Below are positions 45,981-57,354 of a stretch of DNA of 64,000 bases, piece after piece. The stretch covers positions 37,378,901 to 37,442,900 of the forward strand of contig JAQMRL010000004.1 of assembly GCA_035578175.1 (NCBI GenBank), written 5' to 3'. How positions within the stretch are numbered: the first letter of the stretch is position 1; every line of letters starts with the position of its first letter. Source of the DNA: Catonia carolina (taxonomy: Eukaryota > Arthropoda > Insecta > Hemiptera > Achilidae). The notes under the pieces are model-generated. The model saw only the letters and a program-made list of their open reading frames with translations, ran no database searches and was not told where the DNA came from. A program made the position numbers and the translations under genes.

Positions 45981-46237
45981 TTGATTTTTTTTCAAGTAAA
46001 TTAACTTGATTTTGTAAATTAAATTAAAGTCAAAATACTTGAGTTTGGGGCATCTTCAAGACTTGTGAAGGGAATTGGCTTTGAAAGATCTGAAAGATTT
46101 TCTTTGCAGCATTTGGTTTTATTTTGATTTTTTCAAGTAAATTTACTTGATTTTGTAAATTAAAATCAAGTAAAAACACTTGAGTTTGAAGCTTCTTCAA
46201 AACATGTGAGGGTACTTGCTTTAGAAGATCTGAAAGA
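45981..46237. repeat. Diverged tandem duplication, unit ~115-140 bp
   Basis: Unit 1 (about 45981-46098) and unit 2 (about 46111-46237) share TTTTTTCAAGTAAAT, ACTTGATTTTGTAAATTAAA, CACTTGAGTTTG-like, ATCTTCAA/CTTCTTCAA and AGATCTGAAAGA in the same order. It ends right at the left border of F2. Confidence 0.8.
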
Positions 46238-46240
46238 ATA

Positions 46241-47168
46241 TACGAGGTGTGGCTATTAAATACGAGACTGACGTAAAAAATTTAATTTTTATTTTATATA
46301 TAATCACTTATTGTCACCTTCAATATACACTCCTTCTCTATCCCTACAACGCACCACCCGAATTTTCCATTGTTGGAAACAGTGCTGGAAGTCATGTTCT
46401 GTCAGCTCCTTCAGGACACGTGCCGCTCAAAAATGTTTGAAATGAAACTTGCAAAAATGTTGTACTGACACTTTGTACATGATTGCAAATGCCCAAATTT
46501 TTTTGAAACTATAATAATGTGATGAAATGTGGTTTTTACTTATGATCCGGAAACGAGGTGCCAATCCATGTAGTGGAAGAGCCGAACTTCACAGAGAGCC
46601 AAAAAAGCTCGAATGAGCAATCAAAATTTAAAGCAATGATGATTGTTTTTTTATATCATGGGATTGTGTATCTTCAATGGGTTCTTGAAGGTCAAACAAT
46701 TTATAAATATTACTATCTTGAGGTACTTTCTAAACTACCTCAAAGAGTAAGGAAAAAACGCCCCGAAATGTGGAAGGACAAATCATGGGTTCTCCACAAA
46801 AACAATGCGCCAGCTCATTTCCCATTATCTGTCAAGAGGTTCCCAGCCAAGTACAGCATCTGTGTTAGAAAATCCACTTTATTCACCAGATATTGCCCCA
46901 TGTGACTTCTACTTGTTCCCTAAGGTGAAATCTGCATTAAAATGGACAAGATTTGAGTCTGTGGAAGCTGTAAAAGAGAAAGCGGCACATGTCCTGAAGG
47001 AGCTGACAGAAGATTACTTCCAGGTATGTTTCCAACAATGGAAAATTCGCATGGAGCGTTGTAGGGATAGAGAAGGAGTGTCTATTGAAGGTGACAATAA
47101 GTGATTATGTATAAAATTAAAATAAAATTTTTTACATCAGTCTCGTTATTTAATAGCCACACCTTGTA
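46241..47168 (+). mobile_element. Foldback mariner with two 3' ends (F2)
   Basis: TA borders at 46241-46242 and 47167-47168. Terminal repeats start CGAGGTGTGGCTATTAAATA and its complement. Similarity continues inward for about 186 bp on each side (46243-46428 and 46981-47166): TAATCACTTATTGTCACCTT, CACTCCTTCTCTATCCCTAC, GAATTTTCCATTGTTGGAAA and TCTGTCAGCTCCTTCAGGAC occur at the left and, inverted, at the right. The centre encodes the C-terminal half of a mariner transposase (GIVYLQWVLEGQT, EVLSKLPQRVRKKRPEMW, WVLHKNNAPAH with HKN instead of HQD, YSPDIAPCDFYLFPKVKSAL). The 5' half is missing. Confidence 0.9.
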
Positions 47169-48060
47169 TGAGTTTCTTGTGAATGTATGTCAAACAAACG
47201 TCTTTAATTTTTGTTTATAGCCTATTAAACTTATATTTCTATGGAAACATTATCATTCAGTAATATTATGTTTATCTACTTCTCATAAATAAATAAAAAT
47301 GTTTTCATTAAAGTAATACTGGTAACAGTCAGTGTTTCCTAATTTGTACATGAGAGGATATAACACATACAGCAAAAAGCAAAGTGGTACATGTTTTTTT
47401 AAGCCCTCCCCAGGTTCAAAATTTTAAAAATTGATTAACTGGTGGTACACTGCAGTGAGTTAAATTTATTAATTGTTCAAACAAAAGGCAGTAGACAGAA
47501 ATATACTTCTGTTAATTGCGATAAAATTTCTGCTTTAACCTTCTTTTTCTCAAAACTAAAAATAAATGTGATATGTACCACTATGACTTTTACCGGCTCA
47601 TTTAAAGATACCTTTTGTAGCAATGCCATAAAATTGATTTTTGTGTTTAAAACATCATTTTATAAACAAATATAACTAATCTTGCTTACATTTTTTATTG
47701 TTATATAACATACAAAGATATTTTTTCAGGTAGCTTAACATCCAATAAGAACATTTCAACTAGACCAATACTCTGATAAATTATTGTCAGTTATTTACTG
47801 AATCACTGGTGCATCAGACTGAATCTTTAGAATTGTCAAATAAACTATTGTTTTTTTTTATAAATGGGTACATTAATTGGTTAGTTCCTTGCTGTGCTAT
47901 TGGTAACAACAGGAAGGTAAATGATGAATGCATTTATGTTCTAACAAAAGAATGTCTGAATAATTTCTTCTTAAATAATAGTTAATTGTAATTAACTGCA
48001 TTGTTTACTGCCAGTAACTGAAATGAGTAACTTGAATTAAATGTCAGTAAATATGTATAA
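47169..48060. other. Intergenic DNA without recognised gene
   Basis: AT-rich, nothing recognised. Confidence 0.5.
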
Positions 48061-48372
48061 AGAAATAAAGATAAAATGGTGTTAAGTTCCACGTAGTATA
48101 TGTTGAATAATTGGCGTAGATTATTTTATCTTACCAAAAGAAGGGATAGGCTAGTGGGGCATATCCTAAGACATCCAGGTATTGGGCTATCAATAATGGA
48201 GGGTAACATTGAGGGAGTAAATTGTAGAGGGAGGCAAAGATTAGAATATATAAAGCAAATTACAAAAGATGTAGGGTGTTACAGGTATGTAGATATGAAA
48301 CGACTTGCGCAAGATAGAACAGGTTGGAGAACTGCATCAAACCAGTCGAGAGACTGATGACAAAAAAAAAAG
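48060..48372 (+). mobile_element. LINE-X 3' end, copy 2
   Basis: A frame at 48112-48357 reads NWRRLFYLTKRRDRLVGHIL, then IEGVNCRGRQRLEYIKQITK and YVDMKRLAQDRTGWRTASNQ, the typical C-terminus after the RT of an arthropod non-LTR retrotransposon. It is followed by TGATGAC and an 11-A tail. 5'-truncated. Same family as 35935-36190. Confidence 0.85.
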
Positions 48373-48881
48373 ATTATTTTAGAAATTATGTTTATTAATT
48401 GAATCTTTTTTATTTACTGTTCATTAGCATTTGTTTTGTTATCTATTTGAATATATTTGTAGATTTAAAATAAGAGTGAATCCGAAAATATTGTACTAGA
48501 ACAAATTGATGTGAAAATGTTTATTGTTGTATTAAAGTATCACTTGTTAAAACTGGTCACCAAAAATACTTAAATTGAATATGAAATACAACATTTCAAT
48601 GAGGTTAAAATTATGTGCTTCATAAACACATGTATAATAGTACTGAAAGTTTTGTTATTGTTTTATTTAATCACATAAAAAAATAGATAACTTTTCTGAG
48701 GTTATACACGGCCTATTAAAAAATAATATTTATATTTTACTGGTAAGTTTACAGTCTTTAAAAAATGTATTTTTAATTACAGTGGTGCCTAATTAATCTG
48801 GAACATTTTAATTGGATATCACTTGTTGTGCCTGATGCTGCACTACACATATTCAAAGAGCCAACTTTCCATTTTTTACTT

Positions 48882-49060
48882 ATTTATTAAACATCGCATC
48901 AACTGAAAAGGTCATTAGCGACAGTTGGGGTGTAACTGTGTCAGGAGGAAATGATTTTTTGTAAAATATGAAAATATGCCGTGCCTGAGTGGGATTTGAA
49001 CCCACGATCGCATGATGAGGGATGAGAGAGAGACACGTTAACAACTACACCAATGCGGTA
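48882..49060 (-). repeat. SINE-B copy
   Basis: Reverse strand: CCGCATTGGTGTAGTTGTTA, B box GGGTTCAAATCCCACTC, AGGCACGGCATATTTTCATA and a CCCCAACTGTCGCTAATGAC tail. Confidence 0.8.
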
Positions 49061-50150
49061 GTTGGCATTGGCGTACCACATCACATTTATATCCTACAAA
49101 TGTGATTGCAAACAGTATGTGAGGGTATTCCAGGAATTGAATCAATCATTTCAGAAAGCCCATAAGTCAAAATTTTACATTACTTTTTTAGTAAATTTTG
49201 AGACGAAATGGATAGAATCCCTACACAAATCACATAAGTTTGGCTTTCCTTACTGAGAAAAGGCTTTTCCTTGAGGATTTAAAAGCTTCCTTCTAATTAA
49301 AAAATGAAAGTGGATGATCTTTTGAAGGTTGAGCTCTATTTTTTAATGAAGAAGGCTTTATAAAATTTCTGTCCAAAAATCTTTTTAATGGAGATAATTT
49401 CTGTATGTGACGACAATGATGAAGAAAGAGAATAGTCCTGGAAACCAATTTTTTGTCCATAAAGTTAAGAATTTCAATTTGTGTTATTGTAAAAAGCTAA
49501 GTGACTAATATAAACTATTGAAATAAATGATAAATAAATGGTACGACACAATTTTCTTCTGGTCTACAACATATTTTACAGAAAACAACATAAGTTAGCA
49601 TTTTACTCCAATTTATTTCAGAAACACCTTTAGTCTAAATTTTCAATATAACAAATGGGTTATCTTTAAAAAGACAAAGTGTACATTTTATATTAAAGGG
49701 GTCAGTTTTCCGAACAAATTATATTTTTAATATTGTATTTTATTGAAACATAGTAAATTACCAGTTTTTTAATTTTCCGAAAGTTAGTTTATGCTTTATG
49801 GGCTTTCTGAAATTACCGATTCATTAAGATAAGCACATCAATGTCGAGTGGGTTAAAATTTTGTCAGTCTTTATTCTATTTTTTGCAGTTATACTATTGT
49901 AACTGTAGGCACTGTAAGCACCATAGACTAATCATGATTTTTGAAGCCAATAAACATGAAAAGTTTTTTTTTGTATAGGGCCAATTTTATACTGTCAATG
50001 ATGAATGGTGTAGTTTTTATTACAATTTAGTTTTAATAAATTATACTCTGATGATTAGTCTATTTGATATAATCTTAATACAGACCTCTCAGCTATTATA
50101 AGTTCGTTTTAAACGGTATTACTATGTTAATTATAAATAAAAATAACACA
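49061..50150. other. 3' flank of the receptor gene
   Basis: No exon or repeat recognised. It contains the region downstream of the receptor poly(A) signal. Confidence 0.45.
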
Positions 50151-50156
50151 TTTATT
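50151..50156 (-). terminator. Receptor gene polyadenylation signal
   Basis: AATAAA on the reverse strand (TTTATT forward), about 65 nt after the stop codon. Confidence 0.6.
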
Positions 50157-50220
50157 GGTTACGTTCATTAAATTGTCTATAATTGGCAATGCTACTAGGA
50201 TTTTTATGCACAGTATGTAC

Positions 50221-52375
50221 TTAATAAAGTGCATCAGAATGTCCATGGTCTGAACCAATGTGCGATTTTCTGGTACTGTCTGTTGATGCACCAGACCATG
50301 AAAATGATGGTGGACGTAATGGTCTACCATCTGATCTGCGTCCAGCTAAACCACGGATCACCTTGTCTGTACAAGTAAATGCAAGGAATATAAAAAGTCC
50401 TTGAAGTGTATTAAATGCAATAAAAGCATACCATAAACCTTCTATATCTAAAGTTCCAGCAATTAAACCAATCGTCCATGTTATGCCCATTACAAGAGCT
50501 AAACGAATGTATAATCGGAAATCCCGCTGAGTTCCTGCGCTTGCTGTAAATCTAGTTGTTGAAGTTGATGAGTAAATCATATGTGCTGAGCTTGCAAAGA
50601 ATATTATATTTAATATCATCGTTATAGTGATTGGTGTAGCAAAAAATATCAGTAATGCATTTCTTTGACCGAACCAACAGGAATGTATACCAAAATCTGG
50701 TCGTATATCAGCTGGTACAGCATTCTTTGGGGAAGAATCTATGAATAAAGCTGAACCAACTATAATTGCTGGTGCCATCCAACTCCATAATGAATAAAGT
50801 GTAAATTTTCTCCATTGTTTACCTGCTGAAACACGTAATTCAGCAGTTGCAAGACGCAGTGTTCTCCAAACATCAAATGACATGGTTAACATCCAAGAGA
50901 ATGAAGCAAGAAAACAATAATACATTACTAATGCATTGTAATAACAAGGCATACCTTCTAACACTTGACCTGCCATAAATGTTGAATAAGCAACTAGTAA
51001 AGATAAACACAGACATGCTAAATTTTTACCAGATAAATTCCTTAATTCTGGTAATAATACAAATGCAGTTAAATGTAACAATAAGAATATTATTGATATT
51101 CCTAAACCAGCAAATGTTACATAACCCATGTATGGACCAAATTTATCAACTAATTTTGTACCAAAATCATCATCAACGCAAACTTCAACTGAATTATCTC
51201 GTCTTAAACGGAATTCGCCATTGAAATATCTTCTTCCATACATCGGGACAAATATTGTATTATTTTCTTTTACATAATCATCTGGATCTAATACAATTTT
51301 TATACATTCATTTTCAACCGATTCTATTTGTAGAAAATCTACACTATTGATAGATGATGTATCATTAAAATTCTTATTGATGATATGTATCGTCACATTT
51401 TCAGATTCATGATATGGAAGAATATCAATCGTATGATATCGTTCGATTTCATGTTTTATATCATTTACAATATCACGACATTTCTTAAAAAATGGATCGT
51501 AAATTTGGTTTTTAAATTTGTTATTACACAATTCTTTTTTACCCACAATTTTACCGCTTCCTTTTAAATCGAATAATACAGCAAACGCAGATGCTCGGAA
51601 TTCTTTATTAAAAAACTCTCTCAAAAATAATATTTTTGTACATTGTAGATATTGTAATGGTACATTATTACAAACAGCACAATGTGGGTTTCTGTAACCA
51701 TCTTTTCCTTGGTATACCAATGAAGTGTATGCTTCACAACGATTTCTTACATCAACATTTGTCCAATTTACTGCGCATGTTTTTACTGTATTTGTTTGAC
51801 ATCTTCTAACAATATTTGATGAACCTTCTGGGATTACAGGATCTATAGTACAGGGGTAAAATACTTTATTTATATTTAAACCCCATAAATTTTTGGTTTC
51901 ATTGTATGTCAAATATTGTGTAATTTTATCTCTTGTAATATTGTGCGAATGTGCAAATGTTGGACATTCTAGTCTAGGACTCCATGGTTCAATATTTGTT
52001 TCCTGATGACAAAATGCACAGAATGAATTACGGTATGTTACTTCTGATAAAAGACTAGTTGAAGGTAAATTTAATAGTGGATCATAAAAATGGTGATTTT
52101 CTGGAAATGGAGAACCGATTTCACATAAATCTCTGACTCGTTTATCTTCCCAACCAGGTGGACATGTTGTTCTCATGTAGATACCACCAAATTGTCGTAA
52201 TTCAACACAACTGAATGAAGCCAATGATCTTCTTTGTTCGGCTACATCAAAATATTTTGAATCTAAGCAACAGTCACCATATCTTGCACACATAGGATCA
52301 CACATACAATTTCTTTCCTTCCAGTCAACTTCCACGTATTCAACATCTTCACAACTTGCTTTTTCATCACATGTT
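50221..52375 (-). CDS. Receptor exon 2 (ectodomain, 7TM, tail)
   Basis: Acceptor TTGTTTCAG on the reverse strand at 52376-52384, then A-ACA-TGT-GAT in frame. One uninterrupted exon of 2155 nt to TAA. A GTG at 52335 is internal Val44, not a start. Confidence 0.93.
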
Positions 52376-54342
52376 CTGAAACAACAAAAAATAACACAAA
52401 ATATCTATAAATAAAATACATGAATGGGAAAACTATGGATGTGAAACCTTATGAACAAGAAAGGTTTATTACAAAGTGAAGAAGAATTCTGAGAAAGATT
52501 ATAGGAGCTAATATAAATTAGGAGTGTGAGAGGAGATTGAAACCAGCCAAGGAACTGTACGTATATCAGGAGACTCTCTTTAAATGCTTGAGGATAAGAA
52601 GATTTGCTTTGTATCTTATTAGACAGTTGGTATTGTATGGACATGTCCAAGGCATGATAGCAAACAGATGGGCTCAACAAATGTTCCTTTTCCATCCAAA
52701 AAAGAAGGAGAGGAGTTCACCCTTGCAAAACATGGAATCTAAGATACTATGACAGCAAGGAATCTCAGGGAGGGTGACTGGAAAAACAGGAGACAATGTA
52801 GGCTGTAGGATGCGGAAAGCAAAAAAATTTGTAGAATCCCCGCTAAAAGTAAAAAGTAATTTTAAGAATGAGTTGCAGAAGACTCATAAAAACGATCTTC
52901 TATTTCTTGAAAAACAAGAGAAATCAAATACATGGTTGAAAAATAAAATACAAAAATACTTGTCAGAGAAAACAATAACAGAAAATAAAACTCAGGACAG
53001 AAATAAATTTACAAGTAAAATAGTGGGAATAAATAGGCCTACATTTTAGAGATACCTAACAGAGACATTCAAAAGTCAGGCATACCAAGAACAACTATAA
53101 AACAAAGAATGCATGCTCTGAAATAATGATGCTTACTGAAAAAGGATTAAGAAATACCATAAGAGATGAAATTGTAACGTAATCCATAGTACTAAATAAA
53201 AAAAACCACAAATAAACTAAAAAACGTAAATCACTTGTTGCAAAAAATTAGGTTAAAGTCAGAAATATTATTTATGAAAGGTACGGAGAAACTATTTCAT
53301 GTACTGGAGAAACTATGAAAGAAATGCTGAACTTGCATCCAATTGAACAAGATCTGCCTTTACTGGTTTAATGATACCATAGTTACACTATGAACATCCT
53401 CTTCACATCAACAAGTGGAGAACTACAAAAACTGATAATTTAGTCAGTCATCATTCCAGTTCACTGACATGAATTAACGGACAAGTAGAATTTATTATAC
53501 ATGTCAGATAATTTAACTGTATTATATAGCTGATTACTGAAGTTGATAAATATGTTGCAAACCTTCATAATATTTTTGTAGTATCTTTAGGTATGTGTAA
53601 GTATAAAAAATGCCAATCAACTGGAATCTCATATTTTTCACAAGTGAGTAATATCACTCGGAACATAAATCTCATAATCAAAGTAAAGTAAAACATTAGA
53701 GATTCTTATGTTGATGAAAAGCAAAAATGATAAAAATGATAAATTAATTTTGAAGTTGATCTTTTGTGTTTGTTCAGTCCCAAATGGAATGAGTTAAGAT
53801 TTCAGAAAACAGCACTATTGTTATGTTGTTTAGATCATCAGCCGAAAGGCTGGTTGGAACCTCTAGAGGTTTTACTAAATGAAATAAGAAGTGCGGTTGT
53901 TGACGATTGCCTTCCTCACCGAGCTGATAAGCAGGCCCTCTGAAAAGCACATATTTTCCACCCTGCAAATGACACTTTCGCTTCATTCACCACAGGGTCT
54001 GACTGTATAATGAAATTTATTACTTGGAAAGGAGATAACTTGTGTCATTTACACCTCTGCCTCTTTTGTTCTTAAATACTTCAGTCATTTAATTGGCTGA
54101 CGATGTGATAAGAAACAGAACTATTTTTTTCCAGTTTGGAACTGACAGATTGAGTACAAATAATTTAACACTACACCAGTGTGTTATGGGGAAACTATTG
54201 TTATAAAAAACCTAACAGAATTGTTAATGTAACAAAAAGTAATGACAGCTTACCTGTTAGCAAGTTCAAGATCCAAATGACTAAGAGCTAATGGAGCCGA
54301 CAGATGCACACAAAACACTAGCACCAAGAGATAGGGCAACAT
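50221..54342 (-). CDS. Class B (secretin/Methuselah-like) GPCR, 2 coding exons
   Basis: Joins 54342-54254 and 52375-50221 (AG|A split Arg30) for 747 residues. Residues 1 to about 19 form a signal peptide (MLPYLLVLVFCVHLSAPLA). Residues 32-66 carry a somatomedin-B-like cysteine cluster ending CDPMCARYGDCCLDSKYF. A Cys-rich ectodomain runs to about 443. Seven hydrophobic helices lie near 445-470, 480-500, 509-532, 554-575, 601-625, 652-671 and 676-698. The TM7 block AFNTLQGLFIFLAFTC is typical of class B/adhesion receptors. A Ser-rich cytoplasmic tail of about 49 residues follows. The ectodomain is longer than the ~200 residues of Methuselah itself. No clear GPS site was seen before TM1. Ligand unknown; plasma-membrane G-protein signalling is inferred from family. 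Confidence 0.9.
52440..53049 (+). mobile_element. LINE C-terminal fragment in the receptor intron
   Basis: Forward translation: RKILRKIIGANIN, then RLKPAKELYVYQETLFKCLR and IRRFALYL...YGHVQGMIANRW, followed by basic residues. This matches the R-K-I-L-R-x-I-x-G ... Y-G-H-x-x-R-M region after RT in arthropod LINEs. The later frame (52774-53049, ending ENKTQDRNKFTSKI) fits the distal tail. It has stops, and is antisense to the receptor. Confidence 0.65.
53818..54192 (+). repeat. R1 dispersed repeat in the receptor intron
   Basis: From TTGTTTAGATCATCAGCCGA to TTAACACTACACCAGTG. It ends about 60 nt from receptor exon 1. Confidence 0.85.
54254..54342 (-). CDS. Receptor exon 1 (signal peptide)
   Basis: 89 nt coding from ATG to donor CAG|GTAAGC, phase 2. 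The codons give a typical secretory signal. The exon probably begins at 54358 after a reverse-strand acceptor (TTTTTGTTGTAG), so a further 5' non-coding exon should exist upstream. Confidence 0.88.
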
Positions 54343-54356
54343 CACTGGTCTTCCAT
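54342..54356 (-). promoter_or_regulatory. Four-codon uORF overlapping the receptor start
   Basis: ATG-GAA-GAC-CAG-TGA, with the stop and the main start sharing bases as TGATG. If the exon starts at 54358 the uORF sits at its very beginning. Such overlap allows termination-reinitiation control. Confidence 0.5.
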
Positions 54357-54733
54357 CCCTACAACAAAAAGAAACAAAAAACTTATTATTTTTCAAACTA
54401 TAATTATTAAACTAATTATATAATTTTTAAGGTCGCCTCATTTATGTAGTAATGGCGTCCGGCGTCGGGTTCACAGAGGTCTACTTTACCGGAAATGACC
54501 TGTTTTTTATGTAAGAATTCGGTGTCAAACAGTCACCCTAGAATATTAAAGAATTTATGGAATTTTATTATCTTATTTTAGAATTAGACAATGAATTTTT
54601 TTTAAAGTCTTTTATACTTTATTTTAATCTTTGATAAACGTTTTTATTTTCTTCAGTAAGCTGTCAAAAAATTACGCTCATTTCTTTTTTGCCGAGTTAA
54701 ACGTAATTGGCATATCAATAATGTGTTATGTAA

Positions 54734-55087
54734 CAGAGAGTATAGTCCTGTCGGTAATGTAAAAACATCTAAAATTTTTTGAAGTGATCGGTTTGTCATA
54801 TTTTTTGCATTTTGTTTGGTTTGACCTACATACCATTAACTACACAGTCCGATTTGGTGCAAATGTTCTTAATTTTTAATTTTAATTTGTTAATGTTAAT
54901 TGTTTAGTATTTGTTAATGTCAATAGTTAACGTTACTAACTATTAAAAAATTTGCGCCAAATCGGACTGTGTAGTTATTGAAGGTTGATCAAACCTAACA
55001 AATTGCAAAAATATTTGTAAAACTGACCATTCCAAAATAATTAGAAGTTACTCCTTTTTTACCTTTCTCGACAGGAATATTAGCTCA
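54734..55087. mobile_element. Foldback MITE (arms ~135 bp)
   Basis: Left arm (about 54734-54866) and right arm (about 54950-55087) are inverted copies sharing CCTGTCG, TTTGGTTTGA/TAGGTTTGATCAA and, best of all, AACTACACAGTCCGATTTGG. The loop is AT-rich with TTGTTAATGTTAA-like repeats. No coding capacity. Confidence 0.75.
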
Positions 55088-55229
55088 ACAAATAAGATTT
55101 GTGAGATGCTTCATCTTTTCTGTTCTTTTGTGTGAAATGAAGGCTTGAACTATTGCCAAATGAGAATTGGACAGGATTCAAGCCTTCGAATGATGGATAA
55201 ATCGTCTTATGTTAAGGATATACTTATGT

Positions 55230-55556
55230 TAAAAGGACGAATAATGAAGTCTTATACACCAGATATGTATGAAGAGCTAAAATTGTTTAACTCGATAAAG
55301 TGACGAAAACTGGAGTATTTTTGACTTATTATGCATGGCCAGAAGTACCATGTGTTGCTGTTAATTATTTAGGGAAAACATTTTACTTTCAGAAGCAGCA
55401 AAAACATTGAAAATATCACTGGAATATGTAGAGCAGTACTATAATGATACGCATACAGATGGCATGTTTTGAGGCGCTGGCGAAACATAGCGTCGTCATC
55501 AAAGTTTTCGGTATTACGGCAGCAAACAATTATTGACAGCCAGGCAGTAGAGCGAA
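55230..55556 (+). mobile_element. Tigger-like C-terminal scrap
   Basis: Forward translation near 55465-55545 reads VLRRWRNIASSSKFSVLRQQ, nearly the same motif as the reverse-strand block at 39075-39278, and ends in a TIID-like PIP-type tail. Remainder decayed. Confidence 0.5.
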
Positions 55557-55559
55557 CTT

Positions 55560-55850
55560 GTGTTGTTAGGTCATCAGTCGAAAAGCTGGTTTAAACCTGT
55601 AGAGGTTTTACTAAGTAAAACGAGGAGTGAGGTGTTTTACCATTGCCTTCCTCATCGAATAGAAAAGTATACTTATTAGCATGCCAGGCCCTCTGAAAAG
55701 CACTTATTTTCCACTCTGCAAATGACACCTTCACTTCATTCACCACAGGGTCTGGCTGTATAATGAAATTCATTACTTTTAGAGGATATTAGCTGACTAT
55801 GTGATAAGAATCAGAACCCTGAACCCTTGGAATTAGAAGATTTTTTTTGC
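55560..55850 (+). repeat. R1 dispersed repeat, 3'-deleted
   Basis: Starts GTTGTTAGGTCATCAGTCGA. Part between the TTTTAGAGGA block and GTGATAAGAATCAGAA is deleted. Confidence 0.8.
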
Positions 55851-56179
55851 CAGTAAGCGATTTACATTGTATTATTTATATATTGTATGATTTATATGTC
55901 AGTAAGCTGACATATTGTATTAAGTACTTGGTTATGTTCGTTTTCTACTCTCAACTACACTATTTATCATTCTTTAAATTTAATTTTTGCATTTAGAAGC
56001 CTACTAAAAATATTTTTTTAATCATAAAATCAGTTTGGATTATTAAAAATTTCGGATCGGTTGGTTTGTTTTAAATAATCCGAGTACGTAACGAAGCTAT
56101 CCGCGCCGAGTTAAATTTTCAGTCACTGTTGGAAACATTAAGAATATAATAGAGAAACTGGTCCAACCATTTACTTCCC

Positions 56180-56317
56180 ATGTCAGCCCACAGACTTCCT
56201 CTGCGAGCATGGAAATATAAACCTAGAGGGAAGCGAGGCTTGGGAAGACCTAAAAAGAGATGGATGCCGGAACAGGCCTTGGAGCCTAATCCTTGACAGA
56301 TGATGATGATGACGATG
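56180..56317 (+). mobile_element. LINE 3' tail with (GAT)n end
   Basis: Translation AWKYKPRGKRGLGRPKRRWM matches the W-x-Y-x-P-x-G-x-R-x-x-G-R-P-x-x-R-W motif at the end of several arthropod LINEs. It is closed by a GATGATGATGACGATGA microsatellite tail. It abuts a truncated R1. Confidence 0.6.
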
Positions 56318-56430
56318 AAATGGTTCAGTCATGTAATTGGCTGACCATGTGATAAGAAACAACTACTTTTTGTAGCCTGGAACTAGCAGATCGAGTGAAA
56401 TTAATTTAACACTCCACCTGCCTTTTATGA
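56318..56430 (+). repeat. R1 terminal fragment
   Basis: Only the last ~110 bp: TTCAGTCATGTAATTGGCTG to CACTCCACCTGCC. Confidence 0.8.
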
Positions 56431-57350
56431 GCATATTATACATAAATGACACTTTTAACAAATTCTATAAAAAAATCTTGAATTTACTCCAGTATGTTAA
56501 ATTCTAAAATAATTTTAATATAAATATTATATGAATCCACCATTTTCATGTTTTGTTTAAAATATTTGTGATGGTTTGCAAAACATTTAATAATTCTTGT
56601 CTTGTTTAGTTCCGGAACAGTAAATCTGAAAGTAATTTAAACGGACTTTTAAATATTTTTTTAAATTAGCTACATATAACCTTCATAATGTTTACTAGGC
56701 CTGCTCACTATGAAAATAATTTCTACTTTTTCGATATTAAATAACTCTTTATACATTACAAATATCTTTTTTATTTATTTGTATATAGCATATTTTTTAC
56801 AAATTGCATGATTCCAATGTATGAATATTTTTATACGAAAGTGAAAGTTCATATTATTAAACATTAAAGTATTGGAAGCTTCCGGTGCCTTTTTTTGAAT
56901 GTAACGTACTATACCAATAATTACGTGCATCTATTTTGTGGTTTATTACACGGACGATAGAAGAGGAGGACAAATTACCTACGGAATTGTTATAAGTGAT
57001 GCGTGATTATAACACAATAAAAACATAATTTATATAAAAAAACTTTAAGAAATAATTTAAGAATCTATTGTTTATCGGAACGAGTCACCATTATAATATC
57101 CTTGTTAAGTAACAATATATTTCCGTGTTAACGATTACCCAATTTATAATTTGGAATTGCGGCAGATCTTTAAAAATCGAATGATGTTTAAGAATACTTC
57201 AACACCTTAATAAAATTTCAGGAAAATACAGTTTATCATGGATCTTCTTCCTATAAATATGGAAATTTAGAAACAAATAACGGAATAAGTATACAAAAAT
57301 TAAAATCGTTAGGAAAATAGCGATGTTGTTATTTCGAATTTTATATTAAA
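56431..57350. other. Receptor upstream DNA
   Basis: No exon or repeat recognised. A receptor 5' non-coding exon could be anywhere in 54360-64000 and is not identifiable from sequence alone. Confidence 0.4.
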
Positions 57351-57354
57351 AATC

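Noticed and set aside
48780..48830. Additional pogo-like element from CAGTGGTGCCTAATTAATCT
   Set aside because: Only one weak terminus; no matching inverted end found nearby.
52335..52335. GTG start of a 704-residue receptor
   Set aside because: An in-frame splice acceptor upstream joins a signal-peptide exon; GTG is Val44.
52774..53049. Small host gene in the receptor intron
   Set aside because: Composition and order fit the tail of the adjacent LINE fragment.
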